A stretch of 64,000 nt of DNA. Source: Colius striatus (Eukaryota > Chordata > Aves > Coliiformes > Coliidae). Location of the stretch: contig NC_084763.1 in assembly GCF_028858725.1 (NCBI RefSeq), positions 5,704,001-5,768,000 on the forward strand, given 5' to 3'. The notes below the pieces were generated by a model. The model saw only the letters and a list, made by a program, of their open reading frames with translations. It was not told the origin of the DNA and did not search any database. Made by a program: the position numbers and the translations under genes. Of this stretch, positions 13,074 to 63,170 are shown in pieces (positions within the stretch are counted from its first letter, which is position 1; each line of letters starts with the position of its first letter).

Positions 13074-16000
13074 CACCCCCTGCCGCGGCCCGGGGCGGCG
13101 GGACGGGCTGCCCTGCGCTGGGGCAGCGGCGTGAGCGAGCGGGTCTTCCCGGCGGGAGGCGTTGGTTGCCGCGCGGACTAGCCCGGGGGCGGCCGCGGAC
13201 AGCACTGCCCGCCGTCCCTCGCCACGGTCCCGGCCGGTGGCGGACCACTCGACTCAGGAATAACTTACCGCTGCTTCGACCAGAGCTGGGCGAGCCGCCC
13301 GCGGCCAAACGCTCCTCGGCCCTGGGCGCTGTGGCTGCGCGAGTCATCTCCGCAAAGCAGCCGAGCCGAGGGCTGCCGCGCCCGCGGCGCTCCGGGACTC
13401 CCGCCGCCCCGCCGCGGCCGTCTCCCGCGGGACGCGAGCGGGCGGCTCTCGGCTTAGGGAAGATGTAGCTGGGTCTGCAGCGGCCACGCGAAGCGACCCG
13501 GGCTAGTTTAGGAAGCGCCAAGGGACTCGCCGCGGTGCGGGAGCCGATCTGCTCGGCCCTTTCTCCCCGCCACGGCCCACCGCGGCTCCCCGGTGGCTGG
13601 GAGGGCTGGCGCGGCCGAGAACTGCTCAGCCGTCCGCCGTGTGCCCTCCAAGGGGGCTGCGGTTATGCCGAGTGTTCAGCTTTCTTACGGCTGCCTTGGC
13701 TGCCTGGCTTTTGAGTGACCGGGGCTGTTCAGCCGGATGACTGCCGCGGCGACCTGCTCTTCCTGAATGTGTCGGGGTGCATGTGGGAGCACTGCCTGCC
13801 CGAGCTGGGCAAACGGTTCAACCAAAACCCAGACAAGCTGCAGGGACATTGGTGGACAGATCAACCCACATGGAGTGAGAAGAGTGGGTTATGTAAGTTA
13901 CTCAATCAAAGTACATGTTTCTTCAGGTTTGGAACAAAGGAGAGGAATGTTGCCCATGGAGAGGCAAGTTGCAGTATGACTACAAAATAAGACACATGAA
14001 AGTCCCCAAAGGAAAAGATTTGTTATTAGTGTCCCATCTACAGAGAAAAGCTTCAGTCCAGGTTCTTAATAAGTCTAATAATTAAAAAAAAAGCAAACCA
14101 AACAAAAAAAGCAGAGGAAATCCAAACTTTGTGTTTCTGCAGCTCACAGAACTGTTTCTTGGAGGAGGGTTTAATTGTTTTTGTTTACTGGCAAGGGAAG
14201 AACAGAATTGTGTCCAAGGTTACAGCTGGTAAGACAAAAATGTTGCAGTCATGCTGGTGACGGGATTCCAGAAGCATGGTATGTGTGTTAACCTCAAGCG
14301 ACTGTAAATGGATTCAGGGTTTGACCCTGAATAACCATAAAAAGAAATGATCCAACCTTCCTTAGGTGCCAACAAAGAGAATCCCAGATGGGAATGCACA
14401 GGGATGACAGAAAATTCTGAGAGGCAAAATGTTACAAGGACAAGAGAGGATTTGCAGGTGCCTGCCAAACAGGCGTGTGGTTGGAGCAGATCCCCTGGAA
14501 GTGACTAAGGGTGCAGTTAGACCGGGTGCATGAGTCAAAGGAAAAGCTTGCTGCTGCCCAAAGGAGCAGGCTGCTCTTTCCTATGAGCAGCCAGACACTC
14601 TTGGGTTCCCCAGGGGCTTCCTCTACAGCTTAATATTCCCGAGTGACTCGGAAATCTTTTCTCTTACACTTTTTTCTTGTCAGTTTTCTGTCAGATAATA
14701 GATTGACCTAATGGTTATGAAAGTATTAGGAGTGAGCCCAAAGGAAGAGTTGAAACTATTCCTCTAGAGGAACAGGACCACCCCTTTGATAACTCTGCAC
14801 TCTTAAATCATCTCAGTAGATTCATCCAATTCCTTCCTAAAACAGAAACTTCATGTTACTGCTAGGAAGTCTAACACCTAGGTATCATTCAAAAGGCTGG
14901 TCCCTTCCACTTCTCACCCTCAGCTCATTCCTCCCTTTGGTCTCTTTCTGCCTGGTCTGCTGTACTTGTTACTCTGGAGTTACACAGTGAGCAAGCTAAA
15001 TCAGGAGGCTTTAAAAAAGGGTAACTTTATGATTAATTCCTGAAATGGCTAACAATGGAGTCAGATGAGTGACAGACGTTGCATAAGAGAGGGAACAAGG
15101 CTGTGTGATTGCAAACAAGGGACAAAGCCTTTGAGCAGCAACACAAAAGAGAGCTGCAAGGAGGAACAGCCAGTACAGTGAAGGAGAAGTAATTTTGAGG
15201 AAGAGAGTTTGCTCTGTGCTTTGCAGAAGGTCAGTGAGAAGCAAAGATAGACTGGCAAGGGTTAAAAAAAGTGCTTTCAGTTCCACAAAGACAGAGGAAG
15301 ACACACAACAGAGAGAGACATCTTGGAATCAGAGCCCAGGAAGAAAATCCAGTGCTAACAAACCAGAAGGCAGACACGAACTGTACAAACATGGAGTGTG
15401 GGAGTACACTGCGGGAGGGAATTTGAGACTACAGGAGTGCCAGGCCCTCGCCTGCAAGGTGCGCCTGTGTATGCTGGTCATGGCACACGGTAGCAGTTGT
15501 GTGGTGGTGTCTGCACCAAATCCTCCTGGTGATTTTTTGTTGCATGTTATAGTGCAATGTTATAGTGCACATGAGCACACTCTGTGGCATTCTTACTATC
15601 TCAATTCATCCCCCTAGTAATTCTGAAACTGGCAATTAACACAGTAACCAAATACTTTAAGAAACTTTCCTAGATTTTTCTGCCCTCTTTCTGTTTTTAT
15701 AGTCCTTTCCATTTCCTCTCTCTTCTTGATTATCACATGGTATTTGTCACTATTATTATCAATTTTGCTTCCTTGATTACATCTCTAGATTTTTAATTTC
15801 TGTCCTGCTAAAATAGAAGACTTTTCAAGTATACATTTCAGTGTGCAGGCTGTTGTTTCTCTTGTGTGTTCCTCCCATGCTGTCTCTGGAACTTCTTTTA
15901 TAGTCCCTATAAAACAATCAAACAATAGGATATTGCTTTTAAAGCATTTGAAACCAGTTTCAGAAGTCTCTGGTTAGTTCGCCAGCTGAAGATCCCAGTT

Positions 16001-17931
16001 GCAGCCAGTGATTGTAGAGTAGATGGTTTTAATCTCAGAGAACAAAATCATTCCAATAGGCCTGAAGAAAAAAAAGTCACTAAACCTTACCCAACAAACA
16101 GATTTCTGAATAGCTGTGTCATGAATTTAAGAAGGAGTTGCAATGCTTCCTGGTTTTGTTCTTCCTGGTACCTGGTGTTACTGGCTGCATTTCTCATACT
16201 TGAATGGCAGCATGGACTAAGTAATGCTGTGAGTTCTTTAAAAGGATTGATGAAGTGTCTTCCTATTTCTGACCGTATCTGTTCTTGTTTAAATGGTGTT
16301 TTTTCTAAAGCTGACATTGCCTTTACTTGACTGTCAAAACACACAGATTCTTGCAAGTTGTCTGACTGAGCGTGTGACAGTTAAAAATGTGAGTCCTTTC
16401 AATGGCTTCTTTCCACTTTTGTAGGATTTTTGTTTGTTTTGTTTCTGTTTTACAACAAGGCATGCAATGCTGCCTTTGCTGGAAGAATCAAATGAGCAGA
16501 AAAGCTTTTCTTGTTCAGAGCTCTATCCTTGAGCTAGCATCTGCCAGCAACGATGCTTTCTCCTTCTTCAACTGCTTTTCTGCTAGAAACTTCTTTCCTG
16601 AAAAGGGGCTGCATCTTCCAGCAGCAATACCAGCTCGTGGCATTGGTCCGAAGCTCTATTGTGACTGTGACCTAAAGAGAGCAGACACATGCAATTTGAG
16701 AAAGAACAGAAGGAAAATGAGAGGCTAAATAAAAAAAGTGGAAGTTTATGGACAACTAAAGCATAAGCACAAGGAGACAAATAAAATGAAGATAAAAAGA
16801 TCTTAAGGAGAAAACTCATTAAAAATGTTCAGCATGGAGGATCATATATAATAATTGTGTCAAAAGAAAGCATTATTCCAGAGCTCACAGTCTGAAAAAA
16901 GATGAAGAAAGCAAACAGTGACTCAGAGGACGGGGTTTTGCACATATTTTACATTAATGACAGGCAAGTTGTAAGAAATACTTTGTAAAGCTCAGATTAG
17001 CAGCAGAAGTGAAGACAAGTACACAAACAAACAGGAAATTAAATGCAAGATAGTGGGATGATAAATATGCCAGGCATGTATTTTGTAAGAGAAGGAAAAA
17101 AAAGTGCAATCAAGCAAAGCCACATGAAAATCACACTGTAGAATGATGATAACACTTCCAAGACGTGAATTCTAATCAGGATGTAAAGGATATCCTGTGT
17201 ATACAGGCTGAATCTTCAGAATATGCAACATAGAAGCCGTTGCTTCTGCTGAGACAGTGAATCTGTATACTTGATAATGATGTTTGACTCTAGTGTGAGT
17301 CCAAACTGTTGAATGTATTTGAATAAAATGGGATGTCCTCCCAGCCTGTTATACCTAGAATATATGAAGGTATTTCAATCATTGGCTTTACATGCTCTCT
17401 GTTGCATTAGAATTAAGACTAGTTTGAACACTGAAATACACAGAAAAAGAAAGCATCACTACATAAAAAAAAAAAAGCATCTTTACCTGATGTCAAGATT
17501 ACATAAGCAGCAGGATAGCCACTGAAAAAAGCAAAATTTTGACAAGGTATATTCAGCCTTCCTGCACAAGCAAGGTGGTCATCAGATTTTGGAAGCCAGC
17601 AGGTAGGCTTGGATGTTAAGAATGCCATTAGTAGTGAACTTTGCAGCAGAAGAATATCAGCTCTGCCAGCCAGGCTCACAAGTCAGCATCAGAGCTGATG
17701 ACACTGAGGAATGTGCTAGGAGGAATGCCTGGCAGAAACAGTGGCAGTCCATAACAATTAACATAATCTCATGAGTAGATGAAACTCAATTTAAAAAACA
17801 AAAATCAAACCAAAAAAGAGGAAGTTAGTTTTTATTTCAGTATCATATACAGAGCAGCTGTGGTCTTCCCAAGGAAACCTGATGGTTTTTGGGAAGGTAA
17901 AAGTAGCTTATAATATGCTAATCTTCAAAGG

Positions 17932-17986
17932 TAATACTCAGTATTACTGTTAATACTCAGTACTGTTAATACTCAGTATTAACATT
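17932..17986. repeat. Short tandem repeat, TTAATACTCAGTA units
   Basis: Three imperfect copies of an AATACTCAGTA-containing unit follow each other, with ACTGTT between them. Confidence 0.8.
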
Positions 17987-18506
17987 TGCAGAGTATCTTA
18001 CCATATCTATTTCAAACCTTAGACATATGCAAAGTGTTGAGACCATAATGGAGGAAGAGGTAGCACAAGCATACTCTATATGTGGTATCTGTGACCTTAC
18101 TACAGGTTGATCCAGTGAGACGAGATTGGGAGCCTGGATCTTGTAAAAGAAACCACTAATATTTACCTCACTGATGAAACAAACACATCCGCAAGAAGCG
18201 TTTTGCAACAATGTTTCTGCAGTGAAAAGGTCAGTTCTGTGGCTGAGAAAACAAATTTCCAAACAGAAGGATCCCAGAAGCTACCAAAGGAGTTAAAAAA
18301 ATCACTGCTACTTCCAAATATCAACAGCATGCATTACTGAAACTAATATTTGCATTTATTTGAGAACTTTGAGAAGGGCTGGTGAATACAGCAGCCCTGT
18401 ACCAGAAAAACAAGGTGCTAAATCATGAGGACCTCAATGTTACCACAGAAATGCACTCTGGCTATGAAAGTACCTGCTAGTTTCCAAAGAATGTTGGTAA
18501 AAGATC

Positions 18507-18558
18507 AGAGAATAAAAAACACAAGATAGACATAAAAAAAATAAAAAACACAAGATAG
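18507..18558. repeat. Tandem duplication, AAAAACACAAGATAGA units
   Basis: Two copies of AATAAAAAACACAAGATAGA separated by an A-rich spacer; a simple local duplication. Confidence 0.8.
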
Positions 18559-21013
18559 ATGTGCTTATGTTCATTGTTCTGTCCAAATGGTCAAAGACCA
18601 GCAAAGTGGCCCAGTGTACTCCCCAGGAATGACAGAACTCTCAAGGCAAATGCAACATCAAAATATTATACATAAGCAACTGAATCATCATATCCAGGAA
18701 GCTGAGAATAGAAACTCTCTTGAGAATGGGGTCAGTCTGGAATAGAAAGAAACACCCTGTACTAGCAAGATGGGACAGAGGATGAGTAATCACGGTAGCT
18801 GGGAGAAAACCTAGTGCATGTGGCAAAATAAATCAGAAGTGTATAGCATCTTCAACAAGCATCAGAGCAAACTAAAGAACAGACCTTCTTACCAAGAATA
18901 AAAACCTCAAACCCTTAAAATTGCAGGCCATTGGTCTGACTTTCGGCAACCAGGCAAAAGTCAGAGGCTTCTGTAGTACCCATTGAGAGTAGTGAAGTGT
19001 TTAAGCATTCCTGAACTATGTCATTTCAATCACAAGGTCTCAGTTTACCTTAAATTAGATCATATATTTATTTGAGAACAAGAATTTGATTACATCTGAC
19101 TGTCCCATATAATAGCCAGACAAATAGCAAGGCTGAGTTTGCTGTACAGATTGCTAAGAGTATTGAAATGGTGCAAACAGCAGAGAGAATACTTTGCATT
19201 CCGTTCTTGGATGTTGAAAATATTCCCACAGAAAAGTTCACTGCAGCTGAATACAATGCTTAGAGTCGTGTTTGGTAACAGATGAAAGGAGTAACAGACT
19301 AAAACAGTAAGAAAAAAAACAAAGATAAGAGTCTTATATTACAGCCCTGATCTATATTTATATTTGTATTTAGATTATTTCTTCAAGGTAATTCTCATAC
19401 TGGAAGCAAGTGTCATACCTGAAGAGAGAACTCCTGACCTTGTACCAAATCAAAGGGAAAATTCTCCATCTGGAGTATATTGAAATTGTACATTCAGGTG
19501 GTAAGAAAGATACAGACATGTAATGAAGTATCTATCAACAATAAACATCGTGCCATAGTTCTTAAGAGATATTGGAATTAGAGAGGTATAAGCCAACATG
19601 TCCCCCTGTGTCTGCCTTTAATTACACTGAAAATTCTTCATCATGGAGACATTTAATTTGAAAAGCTGTAAATCAGTTTTGTTTGTTTGTTGTTAAAGCT
19701 TTTTTCCCCTGATGTTTCTTTCTCTGTATTTTGGAATGACATTGCTACTATTACTTGATTTTATCACACTTTGTTAAAGTTGATACTATCTCATGCCCCC
19801 AGAATGTGTTATTTACCTCCTTTATATAAAACCAATCCCTAACCTGGACCAGTTTGCAGTAGGACAAACTGCTAGAAAATTTGAAGTAAAGGCAGCATCT
19901 TGATAGTTATTGTGGCTGTGTTTTGTCCTCTTGGAATGGGACATAGAAAGTAAGTGACTTTTCTAAAATCTGCCATCAAAGTGCTGTCAGGACTCATCTG
20001 CAACTGAGCTAATATTCTATTCCTTCCTCTTTATATCAGTCATCTTCATCAGAGCCAAAGATAAAATAGACAGTTTTCTAAAACCTAAATAAATCCCTCT
20101 TCAAAGCATATTTTTCTTGTGCTTACTAAAAGAAACTAGGTGACGTCTATATCAAGTCAACTACTCATTTACATGAAGAAAAAGAAAAGGAAAACTTATT
20201 TTGCTTGTGCAGCTTCAAAGCTGTAAGTCCATTGGTAATTACAGCTTGCCTCCACAATTGCTGAAAACGTCAAATCAGGACAGGATCTGGAATCATTAAG
20301 AAGTGGTTCATTTTTACAGAATTACAGTACATGCAGAATGTGAGACCTCCTGCAGTCAGGAGTGAGAATTTTGCCAAGGATATGCACATATTTTCCAGTG
20401 TTTTTGAGTCCATTCGATTTAATGTATTTAGTTTATTACGTTTCTATCCAATAAACCAGCAAAAGTGATACCAGTGTGCAGGCCTGATCTCTCACCAAGT
20501 TTTTAGACTCTCTGCCATACCCCCTTTAAATTGTGACAAAAAGTTGGGTAAGCTGTGTAAATGAAGCTTCATTTCCTCCACATCTGCGCTTTGTGTCTAC
20601 AGCCTCGGCTGCCTGAGAATGGATGAAAGAAACCCCAGACGCCTCTTGCACCTGACAACGTTCGAACATCCCTCTCACAAATAAGATCGTTTGGCTGTTT
20701 GTTTTGAGGGGTTTTTTTTCGGTGTTAAGGGAGTTTAAATTCATATGGAAATCTATGGGGTAGAAAAAGCTGACCATCCGTTACCACTGCCTAAAGAAAC
20801 ATCAAATCCTTACGGTTAAGCGTACCTCCTTCCTCAAACCTTACTGAAATGGATCAGCGTGTGCTAAACTCTGAGGAAGCCAAGATGAATGTGGCTTAGC
20901 TTGCTGTGCCCTACGGCAGTTTAGGAAAAGCCCCAGCCGCCAAGACCCAAGGCGGCGGGATGGGCGCCGCCCGCGGCGCCTCGGCCTCCTCGACCGTTAG
21001 CCGGGTACCGGCG

Positions 21014-21026
21014 GTTGCCTGGCAAC
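21014..21026 (+). promoter_or_regulatory. RFX X-box, GTTGCC-T-GGCAAC
   Basis: An inverted repeat of GTTGCC and GGCAAC with a one-base spacer fits the RFX X-box consensus (RTNRCC N0-3 RGYAAC) at every position. X-boxes are the hallmark cis element of ciliary gene promoters, and ULK4 is a cilia-linked gene, so function as an RFX2/RFX3 site is likely. Binding is inferred. Confidence 0.75.
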
Positions 21027-21163
21027 GGGCGGCTGCGCCCCCGCCGCCGCGCCCTCTCCGGCACGCGCTGCCCTCTCCGTGCGAGCCAGCGCCCTCTGCC
21101 GTCTCCACCGCGCCTCGCAACATCCGGGAACACCCCTCCGGCCCAGCCCCGGTGGACCCGCTC

Positions 21164-21178
21164 TGACGTTGGCCCAAT
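21164..21178 (+). promoter_or_regulatory. CRE half-site TGACGT followed by CCAAT box
   Basis: TGACGT at 21164-21169 is followed by CCAAT at 21174-21178 inside the ULK4 island. This pairing of a CREB/ATF half-site with an NF-Y box is common in TATA-less promoters and suggests that transcription starts shortly downstream. Assigned by motif only. Confidence 0.5.
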
Positions 21179-21590
21179 GGAGGCTCCGCTCTGCCTCCGG
21201 CGTCTGGGTCCGTCTCCTGGATACGCGCGGGGGGTGGCGCCCAGCGAGCAGTGCGCGGGGAGGAGAGGAGACAGACCCGGCTGCGACCTGGCGCTGTGTT
21301 CTTGATAGAGTAAGGAAAAAACCCACCACAACCAGTTCTCGGAGTTCAGCTCTGCCTCTGGTGTCGATGCCCCTCCCGCTGGCTGTATTTTGTGCCATGA
21401 AGGGACGAATTTCTTGTCGGCGCAGTTCCAAACCCCCCTTTTCCTCCCTCGCGTTGGGGCGTGGGAGACTGCAGCCGCGGGCGAGGCGCTGTCGGTTTCA
21501 GTTGATGGCGCTGAGAGCAGCGGTTTCTCGTTGTCCGTCCCTTGTCTCGCAGGTACGGCCGGCGCTTCCCCGCCCCTTTCCGCGCGCTAC

Positions 21591-21602
21591 CAACGGCCGT
21601 TA
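21591..21602. promoter_or_regulatory. Palindrome CAACGGCCGTTA, inverted MYB-type sites
   Basis: The core AACGGCCGTT is a perfect 10-bp palindrome. Each half carries a MYB recognition core (YAACGG on each strand). It lies between the two candidate first-exon donors of ULK4, so it is either downstream promoter or first-intron sequence. Function is inferred from motif alone. Confidence 0.35.
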
Positions 21603-21716
21603 GCGAGCGCGCGACGCCGCCTCGCGCCCCTGCGCTCTCACAGCCTGCCCGCTCCCACGGCTGAGGGCACGCTCAAAGCGGGACCCTCGGCACCCTTCGC
21701 GAAGGTCTCCTGAAGG

Positions 21717-60539
<38,823 letters not shown>

Positions 60540-62384
60540 GTAAGGCTCTTTCATTGTCCTCGATAGAATTTCTCCACTGTAATAACCCTTTAGGCATTGT
60601 GCAAGGAATGTAGCCTGCAGCACTGCAGTACCTTGTCAACCAAGGATTGCTCTGGAATTTAAATAATCACGATAAGACCATGACCTAAGTGGGAGATTAA
60701 TGCAAAACCACAGTGTTGTTCTCTGTGCATTCAACATTTATGTAGTGCTGCTTGTCTTTTGGAAACGGGGCAGTAAATATAAATTACTCTTAGTAAATAT
60801 GGAATTTATTAATGCTGTGGATCTCTTCAGAGAATTGTTCTGACAGTTTGCATCGTCCTCTTGCATTTTGATTTTTGTACATCTTTCGTAGATCTTTGAG
60901 CAAGATTTGCTTTCTGTTTTGACGTGATTGATACAGTTTTTGAAAGCTGCATTGTTATCCTACTGAGTTGTTAGCATTGTTTTGAGGCCAAAAAGTAGCA
61001 ACTAGATTTGTTCTCATACGTTGGCTATACTATATTCTTCATTTTTCTTGATCATAACTTAACTGCATTAGAGGAAGGGAAGAAAAAGATGCATATATTT
61101 CCAATGTGCCAAATGAAAAAAGAATTGAGTAGAAGGTTTACATTTACTGTTTGTATGAGACCATTTGACTTTATTTTTGCCCAAGGCAAAGCTCAAGGCA
61201 GAAAACATGTCGGAGACTGCTGGAGGGGGAAAGCAAGAGAAATACCTTTTTTTCTTCTTTCTTTGAGATCTTTATTGCTTACAGATTGTGATTAATAGAG
61301 GAAGAGTTTAGATGCATTTTAATGTCTTCAGACCTTCAGGTGAACAAGAATGCACAGCTGTGCGTATTGTGGAATATTTCCAGCTCATAAATTACATAAG
61401 ATGTAATTCTAAGGCATGTTAGACATGTTTCTTAGTCTTGAAACATGTAAAACTTTTCTTATCTTGATACGTTTTTCTTGAAAAAGTAACACAAAATAGA
61501 AGTACTTTTCCTGTGCAAGAGATGTAATTAAGTGTAAATTTAAAGTTATATCTAGGCTAAGCAATTGTAAAAGTGCATTTCTACAGCTTCTCTTTGTGAA
61601 GAAGCTTGAAGTTTTTAATGGAATTTTAAGTATTTGGACTTGTTTGTATGGGTACAATGCAAATGTACCAATACAAATTGCTCTTTCTCAGTTGTAACAG
61701 ATGCAACTTCCCAGAGCAGCACCATTTGAAGAATTAAAAATAGTCATAAATATGTAAAGTACTTCACAACATATGGAAATGGAGCGAGAAACTTAACTAC
61801 CCTCTTTTACTAACTTTTACTACTTTTTTCTTCCACTTTTGTAACAATCCTCTTATCCCCCATAACTTTTTCAGCCACCTATCTTTCTTGGAAAATGATG
61901 TTGCAGCATCTAAAACTAGATGGTTAAAATCATAGAATTGTTAGACATCTGTTTACAAGAGGGTTTTTTTTAAGGAAAGAATAATCAGTTATAAGGTTTT
62001 CTGCCAGATGTTTTAGATGCAGGGGTAGAGGAGGAATGAATAAAGATGCAAAAACAGAAAGAGAAGGATTTTAAAGTATTCAATTAAATTTACAGTGTCA
62101 GTTTTGCATTTTTTTTCTAAACTTGTGAGAGTAGGACTACTAAATTAGATGCATCCAGGACGATAGTAAATCAGTCTGTTCAATCTGTCACATTATTTAA
62201 GGAAAAAGTAGGTCTTGCAGTCTTTAGCAACAAAAGTCAGACAAAAATTTTTACTTAATGAATTCTAATGAAAACATCTGTGCAATGTTGTCAGACTGAC
62301 TTAAAATATAGCCACATGTCTTAGAGATATTTTTCTTTAAAACATGTTTGAAGCTGTAAAACTATAAAATACTTGATAGATGAA

Positions 62385-62758
62385 TCTCTGGAGACATCTA
62401 ATCCAACCTCCTGTTTAGAGCAGGTCTAAATGCATCAGATTGTTCAAGGACATTTCTATTTGACTCTTGAATGTCTTGAAGAATAACGGCCCTACAACCT
62501 CTCTGAGCAATGCTGGGTCCACTCTCATAGGAAAAATATACAAGATTTTCCTTGTATATGATGAGAGCTTCCCACGTTACAACTTGGAACCGTTGTCTCT
62601 TGTCCTATGTCCATGCACCTCTGAGAATATTTGTCTCCAGCTTCTCTTTATCCTTTGATCAGATGGTTCCCTGAACCTGCTTTTCTCAAAGCTGAACAGC
62701 TTTCTCAGTCTCTCCTTTGATGTTCCATGTTCCAGCCCTCTCACCAACATGATTTCTT
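62385..62758 (-). mobile_element. Old CR1 LINE 3' fragment
   Basis: A diverged reverse-complement CR1: ACATCTAATCCAACCTCCTG, GAACCGTTGTCTCTTGTCC and CTCTCACCAACATGATTTC. The high divergence suggests an old insertion. It lies in ULK4 intron 18. Confidence 0.8.
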
Positions 62759-62764
62759 CCTATG

Positions 62765-63170
62765 ATGTAGACATGACTGGCACTGTGGACAGAGGGCAGG
62801 CAGTGGATGTTGTATGCTTTGACTTTAGGAAGGCATTTGACATAATCTTTTATACTCTATCACTAGATTGGTGAGCTGTGAACTAATTAAATGGAAGATA
62901 AGATGGGTAGGAAAATTCACTCAAGTGATGAGTGGTGCAATCTATCTGGCAGCCAAAAACTAGCAGTGTCCTTCAGAGATCAACATTGTTTAATGTCTTC
63001 AGTAATGATCAGAGTGACCAACTGGAGTGTACTTTCCAGTTGGATAACACCAAACTGGTGAGGAAGCAGTGTCAATATGCTGGATGTCAAAGATGTTAGT
63101 CAGAAGGACTAGGACAAACTGGAGAAGTGGGCTGGTGGAAACCTCACGAGTCTCAACAATGAGCTTTACA
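62765..63170 (+). pseudogene. Old CR1 reverse-transcriptase fragment, broken
   Basis: Plus-strand translation near 62,790 gives DRGQAVDVVCFDFRKAFD, equivalent to the CR1 reverse-transcriptase block before the catalytic region. Downstream, stops and frameshifts break the frame. It abuts an oppositely oriented CR1 fragment, so the two are separate insertions or a rearranged element. Confidence 0.8.

Larger units (their letters stand above)
12175..13665 (-). promoter_or_regulatory. CpG island, probable promoter and first exon of the divergent neighbour (TRAK1 by synteny)
   Basis: About 1.5 kb of very CpG-rich sequence sits 7-8 kb upstream of the ULK4 island. On the minus strand a near-perfect donor, GCAGCG|GTAAGT (last exon base 13269), and another, TTACAG|GTAAAC (last exon base 12063), would end untranslated exons. 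In mammals the gene head-to-head with ULK4 is TRAK1, a kinesin/dynein adaptor for mitochondria, so this is the best guess. No TRAK1 coding residues are visible here, so the name rests on synteny only. Many long open frames across the island on both strands are GC artefacts. An independent noncoding RNA promoter is the alternative. Confidence 0.55.
13666..20924. other. Inter-promoter region between the two CpG islands
   Basis: About 7.3 kb without a recognised gene. It contains short tandem duplications at 17.93-17.99 kb and 18.51-18.56 kb. A possible minus-strand exon-like frame at 16091-16361 is described in the findings. No CR1 or LTR was recognised, which is unusual next to its flanks. Confidence 0.5.
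20925..21716 (+). promoter_or_regulatory. ULK4: CpG island, probable ULK4 promoter and noncoding first exon
   Basis: A roughly 0.8 kb block dense in CpG stands out from AT-rich flanks 1.2 kb before the first ULK4 acceptor. It holds an RFX X-box (21014-21026), a CRE half-site plus CCAAT box (21164-21178) and a MYB-type palindrome (21591-21602), and no TATA box was noticed. Good + strand splice donors that could end a 5' untranslated exon are CGCAG|GTACGG (exon end 21552) and GAAGG|GTAAGA (exon end 21716). The transcription start cannot be fixed from sequence. Open frames across the island look like GC-rich artefacts. Confidence 0.8.

Noticed and set aside
12032..13521. Several long open frames (up to 250 codons) on both strands in the large CpG island
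   Set aside because: High GC removes stop codons. The translations are Arg/Gly/Pro/Ala-rich, overlap each other on both strands and show no domain.
15195..15617. 140-codon + strand frame between the islands
   Set aside because: No recognisable motif, no clear splice or promoter context, and other frames overlap it. A frame of this length is not surprising in 64 kb.
20906..21713. Open frames up to 174 codons across the ULK4 island
   Set aside because: Same GC effect, with no match to ULK4 or any family; the ULK4 start is clearly at 22960.
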